Positions 45,518 through 56,076 of a stretch of DNA of 64,000 nt are shown here, one piece after another (position 1 is the stretch's first letter; each line of letters starts with the position of its first letter). The stretch comes from Rhizobium ecuadorense (lineage in GTDB: Bacteria; Pseudomonadota; Alphaproteobacteria; Rhizobiales; Rhizobiaceae): the NCBI RefSeq assembly GCF_001187535.1, contig NZ_LFIO01001733.1:1-64000 (forward strand). Reading direction: 5' to 3'. The notes below the pieces were generated by a model, which did no database searches, was not told the origin of the DNA, and saw nothing but the letters and a program-made list of their open reading frames with translations. Position numbers and translations under genes: made by a program.

Positions 45518-45657
45518 GGCATTGTTTTTATTCCCGGGTTATTCGTTTATCCCGGGGCTTATTCCGGGCCGAAGGGCTTGGAATAGATGAAAGCCTCATG
45601 TAAAGAGCCGCCAGAATTCTTAACTTTGTCCGTCTCCAGGCGGGCAGGACTGGACCC

Positions 45658-46206
45658 ATGCAGACCGTATTGATTGTCATTCATCTCATGATCGTGCTCG
45701 CCCTTGTCGGCGTCGTGCTCATCCAGCGCTCTGAAGGCGGCGGCCTCGGCATTGGCGGCGGTTCCGGCTTCATGTCGGCGCGCGGCACGGCCAATGCGCT
45801 GACGCGCACGACCGCGATCCTTGCGACCCTGTTCTTCATCACCTCGCTCGGCCTCGGCATTCTGACCCGTTACGAAGGCCGTCCGAGCGATATTCTCGAC
45901 CGCATTCCGGCAACGGGCGGCCAGGGCAACGGCATTCTCGATTCGCTCGGCGGCGGCGCGCAGGCTCCGGCCAGCCAGCCTGCCGGCAACGGCGTTCCGA
46001 GCAGCGGCGCTGCGACGCCCGCACCGCAGGCTCCCGCCGCTCAAGCTCCGGCAGCGACTGCTCCGGCCAGTGCGGTTCCGGCAACGACCGCTCCGGCGGC
46101 TCAGGCTCCGGCTGCCACCGAACCTTCAGCGACTGCCCCGGCAGCGCCCGCAACTCCGGCCGCGCCGGCACCGGCTCAGCCCGCCGGCGTCCCGACGGGA
46201 CAGTAA
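45658..46206 (+). CDS. secG: Preprotein translocase subunit SecG
   Basis: 182 residues, much longer than the 75-110 of enteric SecG. Two membrane helices (LIVIHLMIVLALVGVVLIQR and TTAILATLFFITSLGLGIL) with GGGLGIGGGSGFMSARG between them are the conserved core. From about residue 85 on comes an Ala/Pro/Thr-rich tail with repeated APAAQAPAAT units. SecG supports SecA-driven export through SecYE. Ends with a strong terminator before pyrG. Confidence 0.95.
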   Translation: MQTVLIVIHLMIVLALVGVVLIQRSEGGGLGIGGGSGFMSARGTANALTRTTAILATLFFITSLGLGILTRYEGRPSDILDRIPATGGQGNGILDSLGGGAQAPASQPAGNGVPSSGAATPAPQAPAAQAPAATAPASAVPATTAPAAQAPAATEPSATAPAAPATPAAPAPAQPAGVPTGQ

Positions 46207-46227
46207 ACCGGTCTTCGACATAAACCG

Positions 46228-46260
46228 CCGGCAGGCCCTCGGGTCTGCCGGTTTTCTTTT
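46228..46260 (+). terminator. Rho-independent terminator after secG
   Basis: CCGGCAG and CTGCCGG form a 7-bp stem around a 10-base loop, followed by TTTTCTTTT. It lies between secG and pyrG, so pyrG needs its own promoter in the short remaining gap. Confidence 0.8.
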
Positions 46261-46350
46261 GTTCAGATTCCTTCGCCACGCTTCGAAAATTCCGGAAAAG
46301 AATTTTTGGGGCTGGTGGAATCGTTTTTGAAAAGGTATCCGGTGAATCCC

Positions 46351-47979
<1,629 letters not shown>

Positions 47980-47992
47980 CCGCAATGACGAT

Positions 47993-48022
47993 CCAGATCG
48001 CGCGATTTCAAGCGCGATCTGG
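47993..48022 (+). terminator. Hairpin after pyrG
   Basis: CCAGATCGCGC and GCGCGATCTGG pair perfectly over 11 bp around an eight-base loop, 13 bp after the pyrG stop. No T-run. Confidence 0.6.
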
Positions 48023-48227
48023 GCAAGTACCTGTGGTGCTCTATTTTGCCGGCATAGCCCCACGGATCATCTGGGCCACTGTCTGCGATGCCGAAGACAA
48101 AGTTTTTCCGGCGAAATGACGGTCCATTGAATCCACTGCCTCCTTGCACACGGATCCCCGAAACTTTCCCGGTGAGTGTGGTCATCTGTGCGACAGTGTC
48201 GTTCCAAGCCACCGAAGCTGGTCGCGC

Positions 48228-49229
48228 CTAATGGGGGCCGGAGTCGCGGAACGCCTTCCTGAGCGTATCGGATGGGTGCTCGCCGAAAGTGCTGTAATAG
48301 TATCTGGCGAAGTGCCCGAGATTGCTAAACCCGCAGGCGTAGGCGACCGACGTTACACTCGTTGTTGAACTCGGGCTCGCCAGCATCGCCTTGGCGTTAC
48401 GCATGCGAACCTGCTTGACGAAAGTCATCGGAGAGACACCGCGACCCTTCTTGAAAGCATAAAAGAGACTGCGAACGCTTGCGTTTGCAACCAGAGCCAG
48501 AGCCTCGATGGTCAGCGGCTGATCCCAGTTCTGCCGGATATATTCCTCCACCCTGCGCACTTGCCACGGCGCCGATGCGAGGGGCTGCTTGTTGAGTAGG
48601 TGACTATAATTATGGTGGTTGCTGCAAAGGAAGGCGACGAGGAGCGCTTGCTCAAGTTCGGCCAGGACGAGCGGCGGAAGCGAAGCGTCTTCGCGGTCGA
48701 GCTCTCCGATCACAAACTCCAGCAGGCGGAACTGGGCGGCAGAAGCCTGGGAATCCGGTGCTATGTCGGTCACCATCGTCAACGGTGGATCGACAGGGCG
48801 GCCGATTAACGCGCTGAGCTTCCTGATCAATGCTTGCGGCTTGATCCTCACGATCAAATGCTCGAAGTCCGGTGAGTACCTAAGTCGCACCTCGGCGCCC
48901 ACCCCTGTTACCAAACCACGACGGCGGGAGACGGTCGTCTCTGAGCCGTCGACGACAAAACTGCCATCCCCTCGAAGTGGAAAGCCTTGAAGATAAAAAT
49001 CCCCATGCGAAAGGGATGCCTCAATCGAAGAACCGTATCGAGCAAAGCTCAGCCCGACATCGTGCAGCTCGCAGTGATTGAGGTGTCCCTCGAAATCCTG
49101 CTGCGCTACGCGGCCTATATCGAGTGACCGGACCGAGAACATACCCGACAGACGCTGGCGAAGCTCACCAATGTCGCGGGTTCGGACAGCCGAAAATCGG
49201 CGCAACGGATCTTTCCGAGCGTGGGGCAT
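48228..49229 (-). CDS. AraC-family transcriptional regulator
   Basis: 333 residues from ATG 49229 (GAGAGG upstream). The last 100 residues hold the two AraC helix-turn-helix units (QPLTIEALALVANASVRSLFYAFKKGRGVSPMTFVKQVRMRNAKAML and TTSVTSVAYACGFSNLGHFARYYYSTFGEHPSDTLRK). The first 200 residues fit the AraC_binding_2 ligand domain. It is divergent from the sulfatase gene across 479 bp, which makes it the likely regulator of the sulfatase unit. Confidence 0.9.
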   Translation of the reverse strand: MPHARKDPLRRFSAVRTRDIGELRQRLSGMFSVRSLDIGRVAQQDFEGHLNHCELHDVGLSFARYGSSIEASLSHGDFYLQGFPLRGDGSFVVDGSETTVSRRRGLVTGVGAEVRLRYSPDFEHLIVRIKPQALIRKLSALIGRPVDPPLTMVTDIAPDSQASAAQFRLLEFVIGELDREDASLPPLVLAELEQALLVAFLCSNHHNYSHLLNKQPLASAPWQVRRVEEYIRQNWDQPLTIEALALVANASVRSLFYAFKKGRGVSPMTFVKQVRMRNAKAMLASPSSTTSVTSVAYACGFSNLGHFARYYYSTFGEHPSDTLRKAFRDSGPH

Positions 49230-49708
49230 AGCACAGCCTCTCACAACAGCAAATTTCGGCCCTGCAGTTTTGGGCTAAATTCTGCACCCGCAGAGTAGCG
49301 CAACATTGCGGCTTCGGGAACAATGCTTCGCGCGCGAATGGTTGTCGACCCCCCAGACGTGACGACCTACTGCTTTTGTTGGACTGGGCCGGTCTCGAAG
49401 ATAGGGCGTTTTCCGCTCCCGGAGGCGATGTATCGATCGCTTGGCGCAGTGCTCACAATCCTCGTCTGAATCGCCCAGCAGCCTGGCTTCATACAGATGT
49501 TTCCTAGACCTGTGCGCTTGCCTCTATGACCGAGTTCCCAATTGCCAGGCAATTAATTCACGCAATTTTTGCGTTTTAGGGCCGAGCATTGCACTCCCTG
49601 AGTAGCTCCGGCGGGTAAGCGGCGGGCAAGGTGTGCATCGAACGTAGCTGCGTTGGACGCGTCCGGCGCACGTCGACGAATTTCAACGCGTCGAAGGAGG
49701 AGCGCGCC
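49230..49708. other. Divergent regulatory region of AraC regulator and sulfatase
   Basis: 479 bp without a gene. It contains a perfect 15-bp palindrome (49540-49554) and, directly after it, a short hairpin ACGCAA-TTT-TTGCGT followed by TTT (49560-49577). These are good places for AraC binding or for leader control of the sulfatase gene. An AAGGAGGAG ribosome binding site sits just before 49709. Confidence 0.5.
49540..49554. promoter_or_regulatory. Perfect palindrome upstream of the sulfatase gene
   Basis: AATTGCC-A-GGCAATT, no mismatch, 155 bp before the sulfatase start. Possible operator; AraC sites are more often direct repeats, so this is tentative. Confidence 0.4.
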
Positions 49709-51343
49709 ATGAGCAAGGAAGTTCCAGCAGATATCACAGGACGGAAACATCAAACTCAACCGGGGTTGAGGCGTCGCGATCTGTTGCTGAGCGGTGTCTC
49801 GCTGCTTGGCGCTTCAGCACTATCTTCGAGTGTGCTGAGCAGTCTGAGTACGCCGGCAAAGGCCCAGACCGCAACCAGACCGCCGAACATCCTGATCCTG
49901 TGGGGTGACGACATCGGCTATTGGAACATCAGCGCCTACAACCAGGGTATGATGGGCTACAAGACGCCGAATATCGACAGGGTCGCGAACGAGGGTGGGC
50001 TCTTCACCGATTATTATGGTCAACAGAGCTGCACCGCGGGAAGGGCGGCGTTCATCACCGGTCAGTCGCCATACCGCACGGGATTGTTGAAGGTCGGCCT
50101 GCCGGGGGCCAAGGAGGGAATGCAGGCGGAAGATCCGTCACTCGCGGATCTGCTCAAGCCGCTCGGCTACATGACCGGACAGTTCGGCAAGAACCATCTC
50201 GGCGACCTCGATGAACATCTCCCGACCGCCCACGGCTTTGACGAGTTCTTCGGCTCTCTCTACCACCTCAATGCGGAGGACGAACCTGAGAATCCGGACT
50301 ATCCCAAAGACCCGGCCTTCCGGGAAAAATTCGGCCCACGGGGAGTCCTCCATTCCTATGCGGACGGCCGCATCGAGAATACCGGCCCGCTCACCAGGAA
50401 GCGCATGGAGACGATCGACCAGGAGGTCACCGATGCCGCGATTGGTTTCCTGAAGCGCGCCAAGGAACAGGACAAGCCGTTCTTCCTGTGGTGGAACTCG
50501 ACCCGGATGCATATCTGGACGCGGCTCAAGGCCGAGAGCCAGGGCAAGACCGGCCTTGGGATATATCCGGACGGGATGGTCGAGCACGACGCCCAGGTTG
50601 GTGAGATGCTCAAGGCGCTTGATGATCTCGGCCTGTCGGAAAACACGATCGTCATGTATTCGACCGACAACGGCGCCGAGAAGTTTACATGGCCGGATGG
50701 TGGCCAATCACCGTTCCGCGGGGAAAAGAACACCAATTGGGAGGGCGGCTACCGGGTTCCGGCCATGGTTCGCTGGCCGGGGGTGATCCAGCCCGGGACT
50801 GTCTATAATGACATCGTGGCGCATGAAGATTGGATACCCACTCTCCTGGCCGCGGCCGGCGAACCGGAGATCAAGGAGAAGCTCCTCAAGGGTCACACGG
50901 CCGGTGCCAAGACCTTCAAAGTGCACCTCGACGGCTACAACATTACCGACTACCTCTCCGGGAAAGGAGAGGACCCGCGCAAGGAATTCATCTATTTCGT
51001 CGACGATGGTTCGCTTGTTGGCCTTCGTTATCAGCAGTGGAAGATCGTCTTCGCCGAACAACGCGAAGAGGGCCTCAATGTCTGGCAAGAGCCTTTTGTG
51101 CCGCTGCGCCTTCCCAAGCTCTTCAATCTTCGCTCCGATCCATTCGAGACGGCCGACCATGAGGGCATGGATTATGAACGCTGGCGTGTGGAGCACCTGT
51201 TTGTAGTGGTGCCGGCGCAAGCCTATGTCGCCAAGTTCTTGGAAACGTTCAAGGAGTTCCCACCCAGGCAGAAGCCCGGAAGTTTCTCGATCGACCAGGT
51301 GATGGAAAATATGCAGGGCGCAGCGGCGGGGGGTGGTAACTAG
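49709..51343 (+). CDS. Tat-exported arylsulfatase
   Basis: 544 residues from ATG 49709 (AAGGAGGAG upstream). Twin-arginine signal RRRDLLLSG at residues 21-29. Sulfatase fold with metal aspartates in GDDIGYWN (residues 67-68) and the signature SCTAGRAAFITG, whose Cys108 must be converted to formylglycine. Later metal and sulfate residues lie in TGQFGKNHLGD and YSTDNGAEKFTWPDG. Hydrolyses sulfate esters in the periplasm; substrate unknown. The formylglycine-generating enzyme is two genes downstream and has no signal peptide, so maturation should happen before Tat export of the folded enzyme. Confidence 0.92.
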   Translation: MSKEVPADITGRKHQTQPGLRRRDLLLSGVSLLGASALSSSVLSSLSTPAKAQTATRPPNILILWGDDIGYWNISAYNQGMMGYKTPNIDRVANEGGLFTDYYGQQSCTAGRAAFITGQSPYRTGLLKVGLPGAKEGMQAEDPSLADLLKPLGYMTGQFGKNHLGDLDEHLPTAHGFDEFFGSLYHLNAEDEPENPDYPKDPAFREKFGPRGVLHSYADGRIENTGPLTRKRMETIDQEVTDAAIGFLKRAKEQDKPFFLWWNSTRMHIWTRLKAESQGKTGLGIYPDGMVEHDAQVGEMLKALDDLGLSENTIVMYSTDNGAEKFTWPDGGQSPFRGEKNTNWEGGYRVPAMVRWPGVIQPGTVYNDIVAHEDWIPTLLAAAGEPEIKEKLLKGHTAGAKTFKVHLDGYNITDYLSGKGEDPRKEFIYFVDDGSLVGLRYQQWKIVFAEQREEGLNVWQEPFVPLRLPKLFNLRSDPFETADHEGMDYERWRVEHLFVVVPAQAYVAKFLETFKEFPPRQKPGSFSIDQVMENMQGAAAGGGN

Positions 51344-51428
51344 CGCAGCTTCCTGGATTCGTAAGCGGCGGCGGGTCGATAGCCCAACCAGTTGAGCCGG
51401 TCGTCTCTTCTTAACATGGAGAGGTCCA

Positions 51429-52433
51429 ATGGAATCGTTCCTCCGCATTTTTGCGCTTCTGATCCCAATCTGGGTCAGCTTTGCGGCCTTGGCATCTCCG
51501 GCAGCGGCGCAGACTGATCTGCTGCCATCATGGAACGACGGCGCGTCGAAGCAGGCGATCCTCGATTTCGTTGCAGGGGTAACGGCAGAAGGTGGGCCAG
51601 ACTATGTCGTGCCGGAGGAGCGCATCGCGGTGTTCGACAATGACGGCACCCTTTGGGCTGAACAGCCGCTCTATTTCCAGGTTTTGTTCGCCATTGACCG
51701 CGCAAAGGCGCTCGCACCGCAGCATCCGGAATGGAAAGACAAGGAGCCCTTTGCCTCCCTTCTGAAAGGGGATGTCAAGAGTGCCCTCGCAGGTGGCGAG
51801 CATGCGATTGTCGAATTGGTTGCGGCAACGCATTCAGATATGACCACGGAAGAGTTCAACAGCATCGTAAAGGATTGGCTTGCTAGAGCGCGGCACCCGA
51901 AAACCCAGCGTCAATATACCGAAATGACCTATCAGCCGATGCTGGAACTGCTCGCGTTCCTGCGATCGAGTGGCTTCAAGACCTTCATCGTCACGGGCGG
52001 CGGTATCGAATTCGTCCGCGCCTTTGCGGAGGACACGTATGGAGTCCCGCCTGAGCAAGTTGTCGGCAGCGCCGGCAAGACCAAATTCGAGACCCGCGAT
52101 GGCAGACCGGTGCTGATGAAGGAGCCGGGGGTCGATTTTGTCGATGACAAGGCTGGCAAGCCTGTCGGCATCCAGCGGCATATCGGTCGTCGACCGATTG
52201 CTGCCTTCGGAAACTCGGACGGCGACTTGCAGATGCTGCAATGGACGTGCACAGGGTCCGGCCTCCGCTTCTGTCTTTATGTTCACCACACCGACGGCGA
52301 GCGTGAATGGGCCTATGATCGCCAGTCAAGCATTGGTAGGCTTGACGAAGGGCTGGACCAGGCCGCGGCCAATGGCTGGACGGTCGTCGATATGAAGAAG
52401 GATTGGAAAAAGGTATTCGGTTTTGAAAAATGA
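51429..52433 (+). CDS. Secreted HAD-superfamily phosphatase
   Basis: 334 residues; GGAGAGG before the ATG. Sec signal peptide in residues 1-28. HAD motifs: I, VFDNDGTLW; II, FIVTGG; IV, AFGNSDGDLQML. Related to phosphoserine-phosphatase-like periplasmic acid phosphatases. Between the sulfatase and its activating enzyme, same direction, 85 bp and 80 bp gaps; it may release phosphate from the same compound, but that is inference. Confidence 0.87.
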   Translation: MESFLRIFALLIPIWVSFAALASPAAAQTDLLPSWNDGASKQAILDFVAGVTAEGGPDYVVPEERIAVFDNDGTLWAEQPLYFQVLFAIDRAKALAPQHPEWKDKEPFASLLKGDVKSALAGGEHAIVELVAATHSDMTTEEFNSIVKDWLARARHPKTQRQYTEMTYQPMLELLAFLRSSGFKTFIVTGGGIEFVRAFAEDTYGVPPEQVVGSAGKTKFETRDGRPVLMKEPGVDFVDDKAGKPVGIQRHIGRRPIAAFGNSDGDLQMLQWTCTGSGLRFCLYVHHTDGEREWAYDRQSSIGRLDEGLDQAAANGWTVVDMKKDWKKVFGFEK

Positions 52434-52513
52434 AGCGATCATCAATCCAACGAGTTGCTTCTTCGAAAACGGGCGAATCCGGCCCGCTGCCGGCAGGTCG
52501 CAAGAGCTGAGCA

Positions 52514-53509
52514 ATGAGTAGCGTAACGAGAACCGAAACGCAGGTCTCGAACCCAACGGCAGCTCCTCGACCGCTCGGCACACCGCCGTTTCCCGGCATG
52601 GTCTGGATTCCTGGCGGAGAGTTTCTGATGGGCTCGGATAGGGCCTATCCGGAGGAGGCCCCGGCGCACCGGGTGCGAGTCGACGGCTTCTGGATGGATC
52701 GCTTCACCGTCACCAACCTTGACTTCGGGCGCTTCGTTTCGGCGACAGGCTACGTGACGCTCGCTGAGAAACCGGCCGACCCAGCGAACTATCCGGGCGC
52801 CAAGCCAGAGATGCTGGCGCCTTCTTCGATCATGTTCAAGAAGCCTTCAGCACCCGTCGATATGCACGACCACTACAACTGGTGGGTCTATGTCCGCGGC
52901 GCCAACTGGCGCCATCCACGTGGTTCGGCGAGTTCCATCAGGAAGCTTGGCGACCACCCCGTCGTGCACGTGGCCTACGACGATGTCGTGGCCTATGCCA
53001 AATGGGCAGGCAAGGAGCTGCCGAGCGAAGCGGAATGGGAGTTTGCCGCTCGGGGCGGTCTTGACGGCGCCGAATACGTCTGGGGCGACGAGTTGACTCC
53101 AGGAGGCAATCACATGGCCAATATCTGGCAAGGAGACTTCCCGTACCGGAACACCTCGGCGGACGGCTTCGAATATACCGCGCCGGTCGGCTCGTTCCCG
53201 GCCAACGGCTATGGACTGTACGATATGGCAGGCAATGTCTGGCAATGGACGACCGACTGGTATCAGGATCACGGCCGGATCGAGAGTCCTTGCTGCACCG
53301 CAGCCAACCCGCGCGGTGGCGAGCGCGAGGGGAGCTACGACCAACTCCAACCGAACATGAGGATTCCGCGCAAGGTCACCAAGGGCGGTTCGCATCTTTG
53401 CGCGCCTAACTACTGCCGACGTTACCGGCCCGCAGCACGGATGGCGCAGGCCATCGACACCTCTATCTCGCATCTTGGATTTCGCTGCATCGTGCGGCCG
53501 GAGAGCTGA
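52514..53509 (+). CDS. Formylglycine-generating enzyme family protein
   Basis: 331 residues. FGE-sulfatase domain: MVWIPGGEFLMGSD at the start, PVVHVAYDDVVAYAKWAGKELPSEAEWEFAARGG in the middle, NGYGLYDMAGNVWQWTTDWY, then GGSHLCAPNYCRRYRPAAR, with the two redox-active cysteines Cys296 and Cys301. It oxidises the sulfatase cysteine to formylglycine using oxygen and copper. Both active-site cysteines are intact, so it should be functional. No signal peptide. It completes the sulfatase cassette. Confidence 0.93.
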   Translation: MSSVTRTETQVSNPTAAPRPLGTPPFPGMVWIPGGEFLMGSDRAYPEEAPAHRVRVDGFWMDRFTVTNLDFGRFVSATGYVTLAEKPADPANYPGAKPEMLAPSSIMFKKPSAPVDMHDHYNWWVYVRGANWRHPRGSASSIRKLGDHPVVHVAYDDVVAYAKWAGKELPSEAEWEFAARGGLDGAEYVWGDELTPGGNHMANIWQGDFPYRNTSADGFEYTAPVGSFPANGYGLYDMAGNVWQWTTDWYQDHGRIESPCCTAANPRGGEREGSYDQLQPNMRIPRKVTKGGSHLCAPNYCRRYRPAARMAQAIDTSISHLGFRCIVRPES

Positions 53510-53633
53510 GAGTGATGGCCGTGTATGCGGCATTCAGAATTCAAAGAGGTGCCGGCTGTTGGTCGGCATCGGTACTGATGACATGCAGCAACCTCCGGGC
53601 GGCAGGGACATGCCCCGCCGCCCATTTCAGTCT

Positions 53634-54722
53634 TCAGGCCGCGGCCGGCAGCGGGCCGATATAGACCGAGCGTGGGCGAATCAGCCGACCGTCGAGCGCC
53701 TGTTCGCGGGCATGCGCCAGCCAACCGACGGTGCGGCCGATCGCGAAGACGCCGGTGAAGGTCTCACGCGGGAAGCCGAGCGTTTCCAGCAGCAGCGCGG
53801 TATAAAATTCGACATTGACGTCGAGCGGCCGGTTCGGCTTGCGCGCCTTCAGGATCGCCAAGGCGGCAGCTTCCACGGCTTCAGCCAGCGCGCCGCGGGC
53901 GCTGTCGACCTGTCCTGACGCAATCAGCGGCTTCAGCGCGCCTTTCAGCGCATCGGCGCGCGGATCGCGGACGCGGTAGATGCGGTGGCCGAAGCCCATC
54001 AGCCTTTCGCCGCGATCAAGCGCTTCGCCAATCCATGGCTCGGCATTCTCAGCGGTTCCGATCGCGTCCAGCATGTCGAGCACCGGCCCGGGCGCCCCGC
54101 CATGCAGCGGTCCCTTCAGCGCGCTCAGCGCCGCCAGCACCGAGGAGGTCAGGCCGGCCTGTGTCGAGGCGATGACGCGCGATGCGAAAGTCGAGGCATT
54201 GAGGCCGTGGTCGGAGATCGTCACGAGATAGGTATCGAGCGCCGCCGTCTGCTCCCTGGTCGGTAATTGTCCGGTCAGCATGCGCAGGACATCGGCCGCC
54301 TGCGACAGCGCCGCGTCGGGCGTGATCGGTTTTTCTCCGCGCTGCAGGCGCAGAACCGCCGGCAGGAAGACCGCAGGCGCCGCGAGAAGGCTCAGCGCGG
54401 TATCAAAATCCTCGCCATCGGGCAGCCGGGCGATCAGCGCCCGCATCGCATCGACCGGCGGCAGCGCCAGCAGGGAGGTATCGGCGGTCCCGACATGGTG
54501 GAAAATCCCGGCTCGTGCTTTCGCCAGCCATTCGCGCAATTGCGCTTGATCGAAGCTCCGCTCCATCAGCCCGTCGAGCAGCAATGCGGCGACACCTTCA
54601 TAGCTGCAGTCTGCGACCAGATGGTCCAGCGAGACGCCGCGGATGATCAGCCGCCCCGCTTCGCCATCGACATCCGAGAGCTGCGTTTCGGCGGCAATGA
54701 CGTCTTCCAAGCCATTTTTCAT
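53634..54722 (-). CDS. Citrate synthase-family protein (methylcitrate/citrate synthase type)
   Basis: 362 residues; AAGGAGAACCAAC before the ATG. The catalytic histidines are present: ISDHGLNASTF (His172), GPLHGGAPG (His207) and GFGHRIYRVRDPRA (His246 with the substrate-binding arginine). The usual Asp is Glu305 in DVNVEFYTAL, as in several short type II-like citrate or methylcitrate synthases. It should be catalytically competent. It is divergent from, and about 84 bp from, the HTH-fused relative. Confidence 0.86.
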   Translation of the reverse strand: MKNGLEDVIAAETQLSDVDGEAGRLIIRGVSLDHLVADCSYEGVAALLLDGLMERSFDQAQLREWLAKARAGIFHHVGTADTSLLALPPVDAMRALIARLPDGEDFDTALSLLAAPAVFLPAVLRLQRGEKPITPDAALSQAADVLRMLTGQLPTREQTAALDTYLVTISDHGLNASTFASRVIASTQAGLTSSVLAALSALKGPLHGGAPGPVLDMLDAIGTAENAEPWIGEALDRGERLMGFGHRIYRVRDPRADALKGALKPLIASGQVDSARGALAEAVEAAALAILKARKPNRPLDVNVEFYTALLLETLGFPRETFTGVFAIGRTVGWLAHAREQALDGRLIRPRSVYIGPLPAAA

Positions 54723-54763
54723 GTTGGTTCTCCTTTACCACTGCGATGATCCGACCTAGTCTC

Positions 54764-54794
54764 ATTGACGTCAATCTTGATGCAATTGATCAAT
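54764..54794. promoter_or_regulatory. Paired palindromes in the divergent citrate-synthase promoter
   Basis: ATTGACGTCAAT (54764-54775) and ATTGATCAAT (54785-54794) share the half-site ATTGA. Their centres are 20 bp apart, about two helical turns, so two dimers could bind the same face. The pair lies just before the HTH-citrate synthase start and 42 bp from the start of the other gene. Confidence 0.55.
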
Positions 54795-54805
54795 ATGAGG
54801 CTCCG

Positions 54806-55951
54806 ATGCCGTGGCTGACCGCCGAGGAAGCGCTGCAGGCGCTGAAGACCAAGCCGCAGACGCTCTATGCTAATGTCAGCCGCGGGCGCATTCGCGCCAA
54901 ACCCGATCCCGCCGACCCGCGCCGCAGCCTCTACCAGGCGACCGATGTGCAGCGGCTGGCCGAACGCCATGCCGGCCGGCGCAAGGCTGAAACGGTTGCC
55001 GCCGAGACGATCCGCTGGGGCGACCCGGTGCTGTCCTCGGCGATCTCCACCATCATCAATGGACGGCTTTTCTACCGCGGACGAAACGCGGCCGATTTCG
55101 CCGAGGCGGCGACGCTGGAGCAGACAGCGGTATTGCTCTGGAACGGTGCGGAAGCATTCGCCTCCGTCACCGCAACAGGGCATGCGGCTCCATCGCTTCA
55201 GGCCGCATTCCTGGCGCTGGCTGGGCGGGTGACATCGGATCTGCCGTCGCTCGGCCGCTCGCAGGCAGCCCTTCGCAGGGAAGCAAGCGGGGTGCTCTCC
55301 ACGGTCGCCGATGCACTGGCGCCGGGGCCTTCGGATTGGCCTCTGCATCTGCGGCTTGCGGAAAGCTGGCAGCGGCCGGATGCTGCCGATTGCCTGCGCC
55401 GGGCGCTGGTGCTGCTTGCCGATCACGAACTCAACGCCTCGACCTTTGCGGCACGGGTCACGGCATCGGCGGGTGCTACCCTTTCGGCCGCCGTGCTGTC
55501 CGGTCTGGCGACGCTGACCGGGCCGCTGCATGGCGCCGCCTGGCAGGGCGTCGATACCTTGATCGAGGCCGCGGCCAGCCTTGGCGCCGAGCAGGCGATC
55601 CGCCGTACGCTTGCCCAGGGCCATCGCCTGTCGGCCTTCGGCCATCCGCTCTATCCCGACGGTGATATCAGGGCTCTCACACTGCTTTCGCATTTTCCCC
55701 TGCCACAGCCGTTTGCCGAACTCAGGGAAATCGGCGAGGAGATGGTCGGCGACAGGGTCAATGTCGATTTCGCGCTTGCCGCAATGGCCGCCGCGTTCGA
55801 TCTGCCGCGGGAGGCGCCGATCATCATGTTCTCGCTTGCCCGTTCCGCCGGCTGGCTGGCGCATGCGATGGAGCAGATCGACAGCGGCGAATTGATCCGG
55901 CCGCGGGCGCGTTATGCCGGACCGGCGCCCGAAGTGAGCGGCAGCGCTTAA
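54806..55951 (+). CDS. Citrate synthase-like protein with N-terminal helix-turn-helix
   Basis: 381 residues from ATG 54806 (GAGGCTCCG). Residues 1-55 are an excisionase/MerR-type helix-turn-helix (MPWLTAEEALQALKTKPQTLYANVSRGRIRAKP), the rest a citrate synthase fold. Catalytic-site positions are changed: His207 (LADHELNAST), His242 (GPLHGAA) and Asp321 (NVDFAL) remain, but the GHRxY motif reads GHPLYPDGD, losing the substrate arginine. This argues for a regulator that senses an acyl-CoA or citrate-like ligand rather than an enzyme. Divergent from a normal citrate synthase, with matched palindromes between them. Confidence 0.85.
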   Translation: MPWLTAEEALQALKTKPQTLYANVSRGRIRAKPDPADPRRSLYQATDVQRLAERHAGRRKAETVAAETIRWGDPVLSSAISTIINGRLFYRGRNAADFAEAATLEQTAVLLWNGAEAFASVTATGHAAPSLQAAFLALAGRVTSDLPSLGRSQAALRREASGVLSTVADALAPGPSDWPLHLRLAESWQRPDAADCLRRALVLLADHELNASTFAARVTASAGATLSAAVLSGLATLTGPLHGAAWQGVDTLIEAAASLGAEQAIRRTLAQGHRLSAFGHPLYPDGDIRALTLLSHFPLPQPFAELREIGEEMVGDRVNVDFALAAMAAAFDLPREAPIIMFSLARSAGWLAHAMEQIDSGELIRPRARYAGPAPEVSGSA

Positions 55952-56076
55952 CGAGCGCACCGGTTTGCTTTTTTTGCCTAGGGAAATACCCGATTTCGGC
56001 TATCATGCCCGACATGGAAGAAGACGGTTGGCGGGCGCTTTCGAAAACGCTGTCCGCACGGTCATGGGGGCTTTCC

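Noticed and set aside
45533..45556. CCCGGG repeats after tpiA as a terminator
   Set aside because: Stem only six base pairs with a long loop and no T-run.
49367..49552. Short minus-strand frame between the AraC and sulfatase genes
   Set aside because: Covers the palindrome and lacks a start signal; treated as regulatory DNA.
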